From the NCBI GenBank assembly GCA_030149175.1, contig JASBSA010000064.1, forward strand, positions 1-54,656: a stretch of DNA of 54,656 nucleotides, read 5' to 3'. The notes under the pieces are model-generated. The model was given only the letters and a program-made list of their open reading frames with translations, was not told the DNA's origin and did no database searches. Position 1 is the stretch's first letter. Every line of letters begins with the position of its first letter. The stretch comes from Winogradskyella sp. Its GTDB lineage: Bacteria; Bacteroidota; Bacteroidia; Flavobacteriales; Flavobacteriaceae. Of this stretch, positions 45,668 to 54,656 are shown piece by piece. A program made the translations under genes and the position numbers.

Positions 45668-47305
45668 TTAAACATGGTCGTTTAAATGATGATGCTCATC
45701 AATCAATGGACCTCCTTCTATAATTTGTTCAGAAGCTTCACTTACAAATTTTTCAAAATTCAAGTGGAAAGAGTGTGCTAATTGAATAGCTTTACTAACA
45801 TAAGCTCCTTTTTGTAGCCAAGTATTCATTGGGTCTAACATTTCTGTTGGAACATTAGGAATATATTTTGGCATATATAATCCAAAAATTGGATGTTGTT
45901 CATAGTCTACATTATCTAATTCGCCATTAAGAATAGCAGTAATCATTGCTCTTGTATATTTTAATTTAATACGAGAACCAACTCCGTAAGGTCCGCCACT
46001 CCAACCAGTGTTTAGTAACCAAACATTTACACCAGCCTCTTGCATTTTGCTACTTAGCATTTCGGCATATTTAGTCGGGTGTAATGGCATAAATGGCTCG
46101 CCAAAACAAGCAGAAAATGATGGAACAGGCTCTGTAATACCAGCTTCTGTACCTGCTACTTTTGCAGTGTAACCAGAAATAAAGTGGTATGCAGCCTGAC
46201 CAGGAGTTAACTTAGAAACAGGAGGTAATACACCAAAAGCATCACATGTTAAAAAGAAGATGTTCTTTGGATTGTCTGCATATGATGGTTGCTGAATATT
46301 ATCTATATGGTAAATAGGATAACTTACACGTGTGTTTTGTGTAATGCTGCTGTCCATGTAATCTACCTCGCCATTGTCTTTGAAAACAACATTCTCTAAA
46401 ATAGCACCAGGCTTAATAGCTCTATAGATGTCTGGTTCTTTTTCTTCAGTTAAATCAATCACTTTAGCGTAGCAACCACCTTCAAAATTAAAGATTCTGT
46501 TATCGGCAGTCCAGCCATGCTCATCGTCACCAATTAATTTTCTGTTAGGGTCTGCAGATAGTGTGGTTTTACCAGTTCCTGATAATCCGAAGAAAATTGC
46601 AGTTTCTCCATCTTCTCCAACATTAGCAGAACAGTGCATTGGTAATACGTTTTTGTCAACAGGAAGTATCATGTTTAAAGCAGAGAAAATCCCTTTTTTA
46701 ATTTCGCCTGTGTATGCAGAGCCACCAACTAAAGCTATTTTTTTAGTGAAGTTTAAAATTGAAAAATTACCTTGTCTTAAACTGTATTTTTTAGGTTCTG
46801 GACATTCGTAACCAGGTGCACATAAAACCAACCATTCTTCATTAAAATTTTCAAGTTCTTCTGCTGTTGGTCTTAAAAACATATTGTAAACAAACATATT
46901 AGACCAAGGATATTCTGTTACCGTTCTTACACCCATTTTGTAATTTGGGTCGGCACCAACAAAACCATCTCGTACATAAATTTCTTTACCACTTAGGTAG
47001 TTTTCTATTTCACCTTGTAGATAATCAAAATTTTCTGGTGATATGGCTTTATTTGTTTTTCCCCACCAAACTCTATCTTTAGTGTAATCGTCTTTTACTA
47101 AGAATCTATCTTGAGGTGAGCGTCCTGTAAATTTTCCAGTATTAATGGCTAATGTACAATTTGCAGTTTCTTTTCCCATACCTTTTTCAACGGTAATGGC
47201 CTGTAATTTTTCTGGTGAAAGATTCCAATGTGCTTTGGTGTCTTTCAGTCCGTACTTTGTAAGGTCTCTAGTTTTCATAATCGGATCTTTTAATAATGTT
47301 TCCAT
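45668..47305 (-). CDS. pckA: Phosphoenolpyruvate carboxykinase (ATP)
   Basis: TGRSPQDRFLVKD...LPMHCSANVGEDGETAIFFGLSGTGKTTLSADPNRKLIGDDEHGW. Confidence 0.98.
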   Translation of the reverse strand: METLLKDPIMKTRDLTKYGLKDTKAHWNLSPEKLQAITVEKGMGKETANCTLAINTGKFTGRSPQDRFLVKDDYTKDRVWWGKTNKAISPENFDYLQGEIENYLSGKEIYVRDGFVGADPNYKMGVRTVTEYPWSNMFVYNMFLRPTAEELENFNEEWLVLCAPGYECPEPKKYSLRQGNFSILNFTKKIALVGGSAYTGEIKKGIFSALNMILPVDKNVLPMHCSANVGEDGETAIFFGLSGTGKTTLSADPNRKLIGDDEHGWTADNRIFNFEGGCYAKVIDLTEEKEPDIYRAIKPGAILENVVFKDNGEVDYMDSSITQNTRVSYPIYHIDNIQQPSYADNPKNIFFLTCDAFGVLPPVSKLTPGQAAYHFISGYTAKVAGTEAGITEPVPSFSACFGEPFMPLHPTKYAEMLSSKMQEAGVNVWLLNTGWSGGPYGVGSRIKLKYTRAMITAILNGELDNVDYEQHPIFGLYMPKYIPNVPTEMLDPMNTWLQKGAYVSKAIQLAHSFHLNFEKFVSEASEQIIEGGPLIDEHHHLNDHV

Positions 47306-47317
47306 GAGTTAAAAATT

Positions 47318-49207
47318 TTAAAATGGCCAAATCAATGGCACTAATGTTAATGTTGTAATTAAAAAGAGTAGAAGCAAGGGTGCACCCACTTTTAGGTAAT
47401 CAATAAATTTGTAACCACCAGCAGTCATAACCATAGCGTTAGTGGTAGTTCCAACAGGTGTTAAAAATGCTGTTGAGGCACTTATAGCAACGGCTATCAT
47501 AAACGGTGCAGCAGAAAGATTTAGGGTGTTGGCTGCAATTATGACTATTGGTGCCATTAAGACTGCTGTTGCAGAGTTGTTAATGACTTGGCTAAACGTG
47601 GTTGTTAGTAAAAATACACCAGCTAGTAAAACAATTGGGTGCATATCACCTAAGGCATTTACTAAACCATCTGCGATGAGTTTTGCTGTTCCTGTTTTTT
47701 GAAGTGCTAATCCCATAGGAATCATGGCGGCAATCATAACCACACTTATCCAGCTGATGCCTTTATAGGCCTTTGGTATAGGTACGCAGCCCGTTAACAG
47801 AATTATTCCTGCTGAAATTAATGCGGCAACAGCACCGGGAACAATTTTAAATACCAATAAGCCAATCATAAGCAAAAGTGCAAAAAGTGCTATGTAAGAT
47901 TTATATGTAATGTTTGTGACGGTCTTTGCCATTCCTTCAGGACTACCAATAATGACTAAGTTTTCGTGATAGGTTTTTAATTGTTCTATGTCGCTCCAAA
48001 TACCTCTAATTAAAAAGGCGTCACCTGCTTTAACCACAATTTCTCTATCTGTAAAAGGTTTATTGTTTCTAGAAGCTGCCATGAGTTGAACACCAAACCG
48101 TCTAAAGTATCTACCGATTCTCAATTTTCGTCCTACTAATGTTGAATTTGGGGTCACTATAATTTCGGTCATACCAACCTCTTGGTTAATGAGGTTATTT
48201 CTAAGTTCATCAGCGATTGGCTCTAAGGGTAATAGACCTAATCTAAATTTTATCATTAAAGCATTTATGGCTTCAGTAGTTCCTTTTACGGTAATAATGT
48301 CGTGATATTTAAATTCGGTTTCGTTTGAAGGAAACTCGATGTAAGGTTCGTTACCTTTTAAAACATTTGGGTGACGACGCTTAATGCGAAGGATTGAAAC
48401 ATGATGGTTGTCTTCAAAATTCCATTCTCCTATATGAGTGCCTAGTAAAGGCGACACAGAGCGAACTCTTAGGCGGTAGTAATCTCCTTCAACTTTATAA
48501 GCTTCAATCCATTTATGAAGCGTTGTGCTTATATCAACAGGTTTGTTGTTGGTCTTATTGCTGGGTAATAATTTGTAGCCAATAAATCTAAAATAGAGTA
48601 GTGCGATTAATAAAAGCGGAAGACCAATCAACCCAAATTCAAAGAAAGAAAACCCTTCTAGACCACTTTCTAGCATTGTGTTATTAACAATGATATTTGG
48701 AGGTGTGCCAGTTAAGGTTAATAAGCCACCAGTATTTGAGCCAAAAGCTACAGGCATAAGTAACTTAGAAGGAAGTGTTCCAATGCTCCATGCAGAAGAT
48801 ATCGTTACAGGTAATAAAGTGGCCACAGTACCAGTGTTACTAACCACACCAGAAAGTAAACCAGAGCCTAAAGTTGTGATTAACAATAGTTTTGTAATGC
48901 TCTTACCAGCCATTTTAATAAACTTTTGGCCAGCCAGAGCTGTCCAACCAGTTTGAGATAAGCCTTCTCCTATAATAAAAAGTGCAGCAATCATAATCAC
49001 TGTTGGATTGCTAAAACCGCTTAAAGTTTCTTGCAAGTCTAAAATCCCAAAAAGAAATAGGCTCAGCATTGAAATAAGCGCAATAATATCTGGTGTAAAT
49101 TTTCCCCAAATGAAAAGGACAATTGTAATAATTAAGATGACCAGCATTAAGTTCATAATGATATGCACTTTAAAATCTTGTGTAAAGTTAAAGGCAATGC
49201 AGACCAA
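47318..49207 (-). CDS. SLC13/DASS-type permease with central TrkA_C domains
   Basis: Multi-TM; SNTGTVATLLPVTISSAW, GLLTLTGTPPNIIVNNTM, TrkA_C-like GRKLRIGRYFRRFGVQLMAASRNNKP. Confidence 0.92.
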   Translation of the reverse strand: MVCIAFNFTQDFKVHIIMNLMLVILIITIVLFIWGKFTPDIIALISMLSLFLFGILDLQETLSGFSNPTVIMIAALFIIGEGLSQTGWTALAGQKFIKMAGKSITKLLLITTLGSGLLSGVVSNTGTVATLLPVTISSAWSIGTLPSKLLMPVAFGSNTGGLLTLTGTPPNIIVNNTMLESGLEGFSFFEFGLIGLPLLLIALLYFRFIGYKLLPSNKTNNKPVDISTTLHKWIEAYKVEGDYYRLRVRSVSPLLGTHIGEWNFEDNHHVSILRIKRRHPNVLKGNEPYIEFPSNETEFKYHDIITVKGTTEAINALMIKFRLGLLPLEPIADELRNNLINQEVGMTEIIVTPNSTLVGRKLRIGRYFRRFGVQLMAASRNNKPFTDREIVVKAGDAFLIRGIWSDIEQLKTYHENLVIIGSPEGMAKTVTNITYKSYIALFALLLMIGLLVFKIVPGAVAALISAGIILLTGCVPIPKAYKGISWISVVMIAAMIPMGLALQKTGTAKLIADGLVNALGDMHPIVLLAGVFLLTTTFSQVINNSATAVLMAPIVIIAANTLNLSAAPFMIAVAISASTAFLTPVGTTTNAMVMTAGGYKFIDYLKVGAPLLLLFLITTLTLVPLIWPF

Positions 49208-49294
49208 TATTTATGACTAATGTCATGCTTTTTAGGATTTACGAATTATTCAAGTTTTGGTAGATTATTGAATAACAAATAAAAGAAAATGTAA

Positions 49295-49310
49295 ACGAAA
49301 CCGTTTGCGA
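49295..49310. promoter_or_regulatory. LacI/PurR-type operator-like site
   Basis: Minus strand TCGCAAACGGTTTCGT matches 11 of 12 fixed positions of the PurR-type pattern ANGCAANCGNTTNCNT; 88 bp upstream of the SLC13 start. Confidence 0.5.
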
Positions 49311-49377
49311 AATAGAAAGAAGATGAAATTCTATATCCTTTTTAATATTTTTGACATCAGAGAAAAATGAAAAACAC

Positions 49378-50100
49378 ATGAAATTAGATATTTTAGCCAT
49401 CGGAGCACATCCAGATGATGTAGAATTAGGGTGCGGAGCTACCATTGCAAAAGAGGTGGCAAATGGCAAAAAAGTTGGAATTATAGATTTAACAAGAGGC
49501 GAACTAGGAACAAGGGGAACAGCAGACACAAGAGACGAAGAATCTTTTAATGCAGCGAAGATTCTAAATGTATCTATGCGCACCAATATGGAATTTGCCG
49601 ATGGCTTTTTTGTTAACGATAAAGAACACCAAATAGAGCTTATAAAAGAAATACGAAAGTATAGACCAGAAATTGTGCTATGCAATGCCACAGATGATAG
49701 GCATATAGATCATGCTAAGGGAAGTAAGTTGGTTAGTGATGCTTGTTTTTTGAGTGGATTAAGAAAAATTAACACTAGACATGACGATAGTGATGATTTG
49801 CAAGAACCTTGGAGACCTAAACTAGTATACCATTACATACAGTGGAAAGATTTAGAACCAGACATTGTAGTTGATGTTACGGGTTTTATTGAAAAGAAGA
49901 TGGAAGCGGTTCTGGCATATAAGACACAGTTTTTTGATCCTCATAGTAATGAGCCAGAAACTCCAATTTCTAGTAAAAACTTTACGGATAGCATTATTTA
50001 TAGAGCAAGAAATGCAGGCAGACTTGTGGGTACAGAGTATGGTGAAGGTTTTACGGTAGAGCGCTATCCAGCAGTTGATTCTTTATTTGATTTAAAATAA
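49378..50100 (+). CDS. bshB1: Bacillithiol biosynthesis deacetylase BshB1
   Basis: MKLDILAIGAHPDDVELGCGATIAKEVANGKKVGIIDLTRGELGTRGTADTRDEE...DDRHIDHAKGS; start trimmed to Met10 of the ORF-track model. Confidence 0.95.
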   Translation: MKLDILAIGAHPDDVELGCGATIAKEVANGKKVGIIDLTRGELGTRGTADTRDEESFNAAKILNVSMRTNMEFADGFFVNDKEHQIELIKEIRKYRPEIVLCNATDDRHIDHAKGSKLVSDACFLSGLRKINTRHDDSDDLQEPWRPKLVYHYIQWKDLEPDIVVDVTGFIEKKMEAVLAYKTQFFDPHSNEPETPISSKNFTDSIIYRARNAGRLVGTEYGEGFTVERYPAVDSLFDLK

Positions 50101-50161
50101 GTGAAGAAAACGTTTTGTAGAAAAATGTAAATAATTTACATTTGCAGTCCTAATCAAAAAT

Positions 50162-50236
50162 GGTGGTTGTAGCTCAGTTGGTTAGAGCGCTGGTTTGTGG
50201 TACCAGATGTCGTGGGTTCGAGTCCCATCTTCCACC
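50162..50236 (+). tRNA. tRNA-His (GTG)
   Basis: Anticodon arm CTGGT-TTGTGGT-ACCAG; T arm GTGGG-TTCGAGT-CCCAT; G-1 and C73 typical of tRNA-His. Confidence 0.93.
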
Positions 50237-50243
50237 CAAAAAT

Positions 50244-50274
50244 AAAAAGCCTTTCAGAAATGAAAGGCTTTTTT
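50244..50274 (+). terminator. Rho-independent terminator after tRNA-His
   Basis: GCCTTTC-AGAAAT-GAAAGGC followed by TTTTTT. Confidence 0.85.
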
Positions 50275-50291
50275 GTTTGTCTAAATTACTG

Positions 50292-51872
50292 TTATTCAGT
50301 TGCTTTGTCAACAATTGGTTTACTTTCCCTATTAGCTATTTCCCAGGCTGTATGAAATACTAAGCGAGCTCTGTTTTCTAATAAATCGTATTCAATTTTG
50401 TCTGGTGTGTCACTTGGCTGATGGTAATCATCATGCGTACCATTAAAATAAAATATTACTGGGATGTTATTCTTTGCAAAATTATAATGATCAGATCTGT
50501 AGTAAAAACGGTTTGGGTCGTTATCATCATTAAAAGTATAATCTAATTCTATGTTACAGTATTTTTTATTTACTTCTTCTGAAATGTTGTGTAAATCAGT
50601 ACTCAATTTATCACTTCCTATAAGGTAAACATAGTTTCTGTTACCTTCTTTTCGTTTAGGGTCTGTTCTTCCTATCATATCAATGTTGAGGTTAGCTACA
50701 GTATTTTCTAAAGGAAAAATAGGGTTGTTATCGGTATAATGTCTAGAGCCCAAAAGTCCTTTTTCCTCTCCAGTGACATGTAGAAATAAAATAGAGCGTT
50801 TTGGTCCATGACCTGATTTTTCGGCTATTTTAAAGGCTTCAGCTATTTCTAGTATGGCGATTGTACCAGAACCATCATCGTCGGCACCATTATAAACTTC
50901 ACCATTTTTAATACCTTCATGGTCTAAATGTGCCGAAATCACAAGGATTTCTTCTGGTTTTGTAGACCCTTTGATGTAGGCCACAACGTTTTCGGAAGTT
51001 ATTTCTTCAGATTTATTTTCTATTGCTAAGCTTAAGTTTGTTTTGAGATTCTTTGGTTTTTCATCTTCTAAAATTGATGGATGTAAGGCCTTCGCAAGAT
51101 TTTCATTAATCATTAACATCATCATTTCAGATTCATTACTTTTTAAAGACAGACGACCCGAAGTTCCGCTTTCTGCTTGCCTCTGATAGTAAGGTGCATA
51201 TCTGGTAAACATGTATGAATCTAAAAGAATTAATCCTTTTGCCCCATGCTCTGTGGCTGCGTCTCTTTTACTGGATAAAGATTGACGTCCATTGGTCCAT
51301 TTGGTATCTTCTGCACTTCCTGTTGTTATGTAGTTGCCATCGGCATCCTTTGGCTCACCAGCTTTTGCCAATACTATTTTATTTTTAACGTCAATTTCTT
51401 TATAATCCGAGTAGTTTTCGGCATGAATACCATAGCCTACATATACGATATCTTCTGTAGTAATCTCGGTATTGCCAGAAGCTCTTAATACAATATGATC
51501 TTCAAAACTTTTAAAGTCTTTGCCGTTTACTGAGATTTTCGCTTCAGACACACTTTGTTTTTCTAATGGCACTTTTTGAAAGTAATTATCATCGCCTAAA
51601 GGGGTTGGAATTTCTAAAGATTGGTATTGTGTTTTCAGATATTCAACAGCTAATTTTTGTCCTTTTTCGCCGGTTTCTCTACCTTCAAATTCATCTGAAG
51701 CATATTTGTAGAGCATTTCTTTGAGTTCTTCTTGGGTTATGGTAGAAGCGTATTTGGAGGGGTCTACAACTTTAGCTTCATTTAACTGTATTGTAGAAGC
51801 ATTATTTTTTGAAGTCGTTGCACAATTGGTAATTAAAAGTGCGACAAAAAATACTAATATTAACTGTTTCAT
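50292..51872 (-). CDS. M28 family peptidase with PA-type insert, lipoprotein
   Basis: Lipobox ALLITNCATT; LVISAHLDHEGIKNGEVYNGADDDGSGTIAILEIAEAF...LFLHVTGEEKGLLGSRHY...FYYRSDHYNFAKNNIPVIFYF. Confidence 0.94.
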   Translation of the reverse strand: MKQLILVFFVALLITNCATTSKNNASTIQLNEAKVVDPSKYASTITQEELKEMLYKYASDEFEGRETGEKGQKLAVEYLKTQYQSLEIPTPLGDDNYFQKVPLEKQSVSEAKISVNGKDFKSFEDHIVLRASGNTEITTEDIVYVGYGIHAENYSDYKEIDVKNKIVLAKAGEPKDADGNYITTGSAEDTKWTNGRQSLSSKRDAATEHGAKGLILLDSYMFTRYAPYYQRQAESGTSGRLSLKSNESEMMMLMINENLAKALHPSILEDEKPKNLKTNLSLAIENKSEEITSENVVAYIKGSTKPEEILVISAHLDHEGIKNGEVYNGADDDGSGTIAILEIAEAFKIAEKSGHGPKRSILFLHVTGEEKGLLGSRHYTDNNPIFPLENTVANLNIDMIGRTDPKRKEGNRNYVYLIGSDKLSTDLHNISEEVNKKYCNIELDYTFNDDNDPNRFYYRSDHYNFAKNNIPVIFYFNGTHDDYHQPSDTPDKIEYDLLENRARLVFHTAWEIANRESKPIVDKATE

Positions 51873-51963
51873 TTTTTACATGTTTACTTAAAAAATTTAT
51901 TAAAAGTACGAAAAACGAAATTAGCAATATGCGTTACATTTTTTTCTTTAGGAAAGTTTAACA

Positions 51964-52995
51964 CTAGATAATTTCAGGTTTTAAACGTTCGGGTGAATTA
52001 GCCAAATACCATGCTGTCGCAAAGATTAGCTTTGTGCGTTTTGCCAGTAAAGGATAATTAATTTTTTCTGCTGTATCTGTCGGTTTGGTATAATCTTCAT
52101 GTTCACCATTAAAGAAAAACACTACAGGAATACCTTTTGTAGCAAAGTTGTAATGATCGGATCTGTAATAATAGCGATTAGGGTCATTTGTAGCGTTATA
52201 TTCATAATCTAAATTTAGATTTACAAAGTTGTAGTTGGCTTCTTGTATAATGAAATGAAGCTCAGTACTTATTCGATCTGCTCCTATAACATAAACATAA
52301 TCTTCGTTATCTTTATGTTTATCATCTACACGACCAATCATATCCATGTTTAGAGTGCTTATGGTGTCTTCTAAAGGAAAGATTGGGTTGTTGGTGTAAT
52401 ATCTAGAACCATGTAGCCCTATTTCTTCACCTGTAACATGAAGAAAGACAATACTTCGTTTAGGGCCATTACCATCTTGTACCGCCTTTTTAAAGGCTTC
52501 TGCCATTTCAAAAACCGCAGCTGTTCCGGAACCATTATCATCTGCGCCAGGATAGATTTCACCTTCGATAACACCTTCGTGGTCTGAGTGTGCAGTGATG
52601 TAAATATATTCGTTCGGAAATTCGGAGCCTTCTATGTATGCAATAACATTTTGGGAGTCATTTATATCATCAGGTAGAACTGATTTAGGAACTACTTGAT
52701 AATAGTTTGGGTTGGTTTTTGGTGGTTTTATGCCTAAAGAGTCGTAATAATTTCTGATGTAGTTACATACTTGATTATGACCTTCCTCACCAGTCATACG
52801 ACCATTATATTTTTTTGAAGAGACCTCTGTTACAAAGGTTTTCAGTTCATCAGTAGTAATGGTATTTAAGTATTTTTCTACAACATTTTTATTATCATAC
52901 GATATACTATCTTTTAATTGTTCAATTTTTTCGCTGTGTCTTAAAGTAGCGCAAGAACCCACAAGAATAAGCGCAGAGGCAACCAATACTTTCAT
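51964..52995 (-). CDS. M28 family peptidase, shorter paralog lacking the PA-type insert
   Basis: LVGSCATLRH lipobox; YITAHSDHEGVIEGEIYPGADDNGSGTAAVFEMAEAF...LHVTGEEIGLHGSRYY...YYYRSDHYNFATKGIPVVFFFNGEHEDY. Confidence 0.93.
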   Translation of the reverse strand: MKVLVASALILVGSCATLRHSEKIEQLKDSISYDNKNVVEKYLNTITTDELKTFVTEVSSKKYNGRMTGEEGHNQVCNYIRNYYDSLGIKPPKTNPNYYQVVPKSVLPDDINDSQNVIAYIEGSEFPNEYIYITAHSDHEGVIEGEIYPGADDNGSGTAAVFEMAEAFKKAVQDGNGPKRSIVFLHVTGEEIGLHGSRYYTNNPIFPLEDTISTLNMDMIGRVDDKHKDNEDYVYVIGADRISTELHFIIQEANYNFVNLNLDYEYNATNDPNRYYYRSDHYNFATKGIPVVFFFNGEHEDYTKPTDTAEKINYPLLAKRTKLIFATAWYLANSPERLKPEII

Positions 52996-53151
52996 TTAAC
53001 TAATGCTTATTATAAACTTTATCTTTACCCAAATCTGTCTATTGTTCTCTTGCGAATAACAGGTAAGGTAAACAGATTTGATTGTAACTCTTTGATTTTG
53101 CCAAAAATAAGCTAAAAGTGTGAAATAATTTCTTACAACGTGGGCTAAATT

Positions 53152-53490
53152 TTACAAATCTTCATCAATATCAATATCTTCTAATAGTTCTTTAGAATCT
53201 TCAAGGTTTTCTTCATCGCGTTGCTCTAATTGCTCTGTATCACCAACTTCTGAGGTGTAATAAACACTTTTATAGATTGTTAGGGCTAGAGCAATAATTA
53301 CCAATAAAAAAATATATTGTATGGATTTTGTTTTAGTATTATCTTTTTTAGACATAAAAACAATTAATAAGCCACAAACAAAGGCTACTATAATTGGTAT
53401 TACAGCAAGGTTAGAAAGTGGAGTAACAGCTAAAATAACTGCTAATATAGCTACTACAAAACCTAAAATTATGATTAGTTTCTTTCCCAT
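53152..53490 (-). CDS. Small membrane protein with acidic C-terminal tail
   Basis: Three hydrophobic helices then EVGDTEQLEQRDEENLEDSKELLEDIDIDEDL. Confidence 0.75.
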   Translation of the reverse strand: MGKKLIIILGFVVAILAVILAVTPLSNLAVIPIIVAFVCGLLIVFMSKKDNTKTKSIQYIFLLVIIALALTIYKSVYYTSEVGDTEQLEQRDEENLEDSKELLEDIDIDEDL

Positions 53491-53496
53491 AGGGTT

Positions 53497-54276
53497 TTAG
53501 TATTTTAATCCTGTTGCAGATTTTATTTTTAATTCGCCGTTGCCTACTGGAATTTTAAATTTTGCATAGACAGGTATTTTATTTTTATCGGCTGTTAACC
53601 AAAGTAAGTTTGAGTTTGTTCCTTTAAGTACATCACTACCTTTAATAGATATTGCCAATTTATAACATTCTTTACTTCCAATATTGGTTGAGATTTTTTC
53701 TTTACCGATATATTTCAGAGTAATAGTAGTTTCTTCATTATCAAATAGTACAGTAAAGTTTTGTTGGTCACCAGGACTTGCTTTATGAATGTCTAGACTT
53801 CTTATGTAGTATAATGTGCTTACAATGTCTTTTGTAGATGCATTTATTTTTACGTTTTTATTTTCATCCCAAGTTGAGCCGTCTTTTCTTTTTTTACGCT
53901 TAAGACTCTTTACCAATTTTGTTTTATGGTTGTATTTGTATTGCATGAACTTGTAGTAGCCACCTTCACTAATATCTCTTTTGTATAAATAAGGTGTTAA
54001 CGTCTTTGGGTTGACATAACTTTCGTATAAATCTCTGATTTTAAAAAAATTGTCCCATTTTTTGTAGGTTGCGGCACTACATTTTAAACGCATTAGTATA
54101 CTTTTTGAAGTCTTAACTTTACTAGTCTCCATCTTAACTTCAGCAATATCTGTTAAAATACCAGACATGTTATACGAGGCCGAAAAGACTAATTTCTCAC
54201 CAAAAGCTATTGTTTCATTTTGGGCAAATGAATACAGTCCGCAAAAAAGTGTAAAAACAAAGAAATATTTTTTCAT
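53497..54276 (-). CDS. DUF3108 domain-containing protein
   Basis: Signal peptide; FGEKLVFSASYNMSGILTDIAEVKMETSKV...YLYKRDISEGGYYKFMQYKYNHKTK. Confidence 0.88.
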   Translation of the reverse strand: MKKYFFVFTLFCGLYSFAQNETIAFGEKLVFSASYNMSGILTDIAEVKMETSKVKTSKSILMRLKCSAATYKKWDNFFKIRDLYESYVNPKTLTPYLYKRDISEGGYYKFMQYKYNHKTKLVKSLKRKKRKDGSTWDENKNVKINASTKDIVSTLYYIRSLDIHKASPGDQQNFTVLFDNEETTITLKYIGKEKISTNIGSKECYKLAISIKGSDVLKGTNSNLLWLTADKNKIPVYAKFKIPVGNGELKIKSATGLKY

Positions 54277-54447
54277 TAAGATTAGTTTATGATAATAACG
54301 ATATACCTAGCATATATTGTGCCGAAAATACAATGCATTATTTAATGTTACTAATTTTATTTAAAAATGACTTAGAAACATTTTGGAAAAAACTAAGAAA
54401 AAATCTTTGGCTACATCAAAAAGGGTTTTATATTTGCATCCGCAATT

Positions 54448-54532
54448 GGAGAAATGGCAGAGTGGTCGAATGCGGCAGTCTTGAAAACTGTTGAGGGTCA
54501 CACCTCCGGGGGTTCGAATCCCTCTTTCTCCG
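54448..54532 (+). tRNA. tRNA-Ser (TGA)
   Basis: Acceptor GGAGAAA/TTTCTCC; anticodon loop CTTGAAA (TGA); long variable arm GAGGGTCACACCTC; T arm GGGGGTTCGAATCCCTC. Confidence 0.95.
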
Positions 54533-54540
54533 CAAAAGAA

Positions 54541-54566
54541 CCCGAAACGAAAGTTTCGGGTTTTTT
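54541..54566 (+). terminator. Rho-independent terminator after tRNA-Ser
   Basis: CCCGAAAC-GAAA-GTTTCGGG-TTTTTT. Confidence 0.88.
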
Positions 54567-54596
54567 GTTTATAGCATATCTTTGCAAAAAAAGAAA

Positions 54597-54656
54597 ATGT
54601 CTATACTCGAAAAACTGAAGTGGCGTTATGCCACAAAAAAATTTGACACTTCAAAA
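54597..54656 (+). CDS. Nitroreductase-family NAD(P)H-dependent oxidoreductase (5' partial, runs off window)
   Basis: MSILEKLKWRYATKKFDTSK matches the N-terminal RYATKKFD motif of NfsB-like enzymes; preceded by a TAtcTTTGC -7 element. Confidence 0.75.
   Translation, partial: MSILEKLKWRYATKKFDTSK

Noticed and set aside
49239-49691. 150-aa minus ORF over the bshB1 5' region
   Set aside because: Covers the LacI-like site and bshB1 start; hydrophobic/Ser-rich antisense translation without homology features.
50160-50363. ORF-track protein (67 aa, +) MVVVAQLVRALVCGTRCRGFESHLPPKNKK...
   Set aside because: Runs through tRNA-His and its terminator; typical spurious translation of a tRNA.
1-54656. 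Phage, integrative element, anti-phage defence or secondary-metabolite cluster
   Set aside because: No integrase, transposase, restriction-modification, toxin-antitoxin, NRPS/PKS or cas signatures seen; the two tRNAs show no adjacent integrase or duplicated tRNA 3' end.

Overview
This is a contiguous, gene-dense stretch of a Bacteroidetes (Flavobacteriaceae-like) chromosome. The family-level assignment rests on AT-richness, TAnnTTTG-type -7 elements, DUF4290/DUF2911-type families, fused CcsBA and bshB1. I see no rRNA, CRISPR array, phage or IS element. Housekeeping genes include HU, fmt, recQ, murA, maf, UbiA-family, mscL, ccsBA, pckA, bshB1, tRNA-His and tRNA-Ser. Two accessory blocks stand out. 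One is a compact arsenic operon (arsR-arsM-arsC-acr3). The other is a ~14 kb, co-directional photolyase/cryptochrome island (6571-20433). It encodes four photolyase/cryptochrome paralogs (class I type, a divergent PGIH clade, an FeS-BCP-like protein without enough Cys for the cluster, and CRY-DASH). It also encodes folE, TspO, glutathione peroxidase, two SDRs, a flavin reductase, an ABC1 kinase, DUF2256 and TIGR03643-like small proteins, several unknowns and a TetR-type regulator. The strongest find is that this island splits into two transcription units, each preceded by the same 28-bp dyad GTTTAACT-N12-AGTTAAAC, with identical spacing and matching flanks and a shared downstream TTTACGT. This predicts one two-operon regulon of about 18 genes. 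Secondary finds are several ORFs missed by the 60-aa cutoff, a LacI/PurR-like operator upstream of the SLC13-pckA operon, a structured leader before a MATE gene, a stand-alone ActC/NrfD-like C-terminal protein, and an SDR lacking its catalytic Tyr. All assignments come from reading the sequence; no searches were run.
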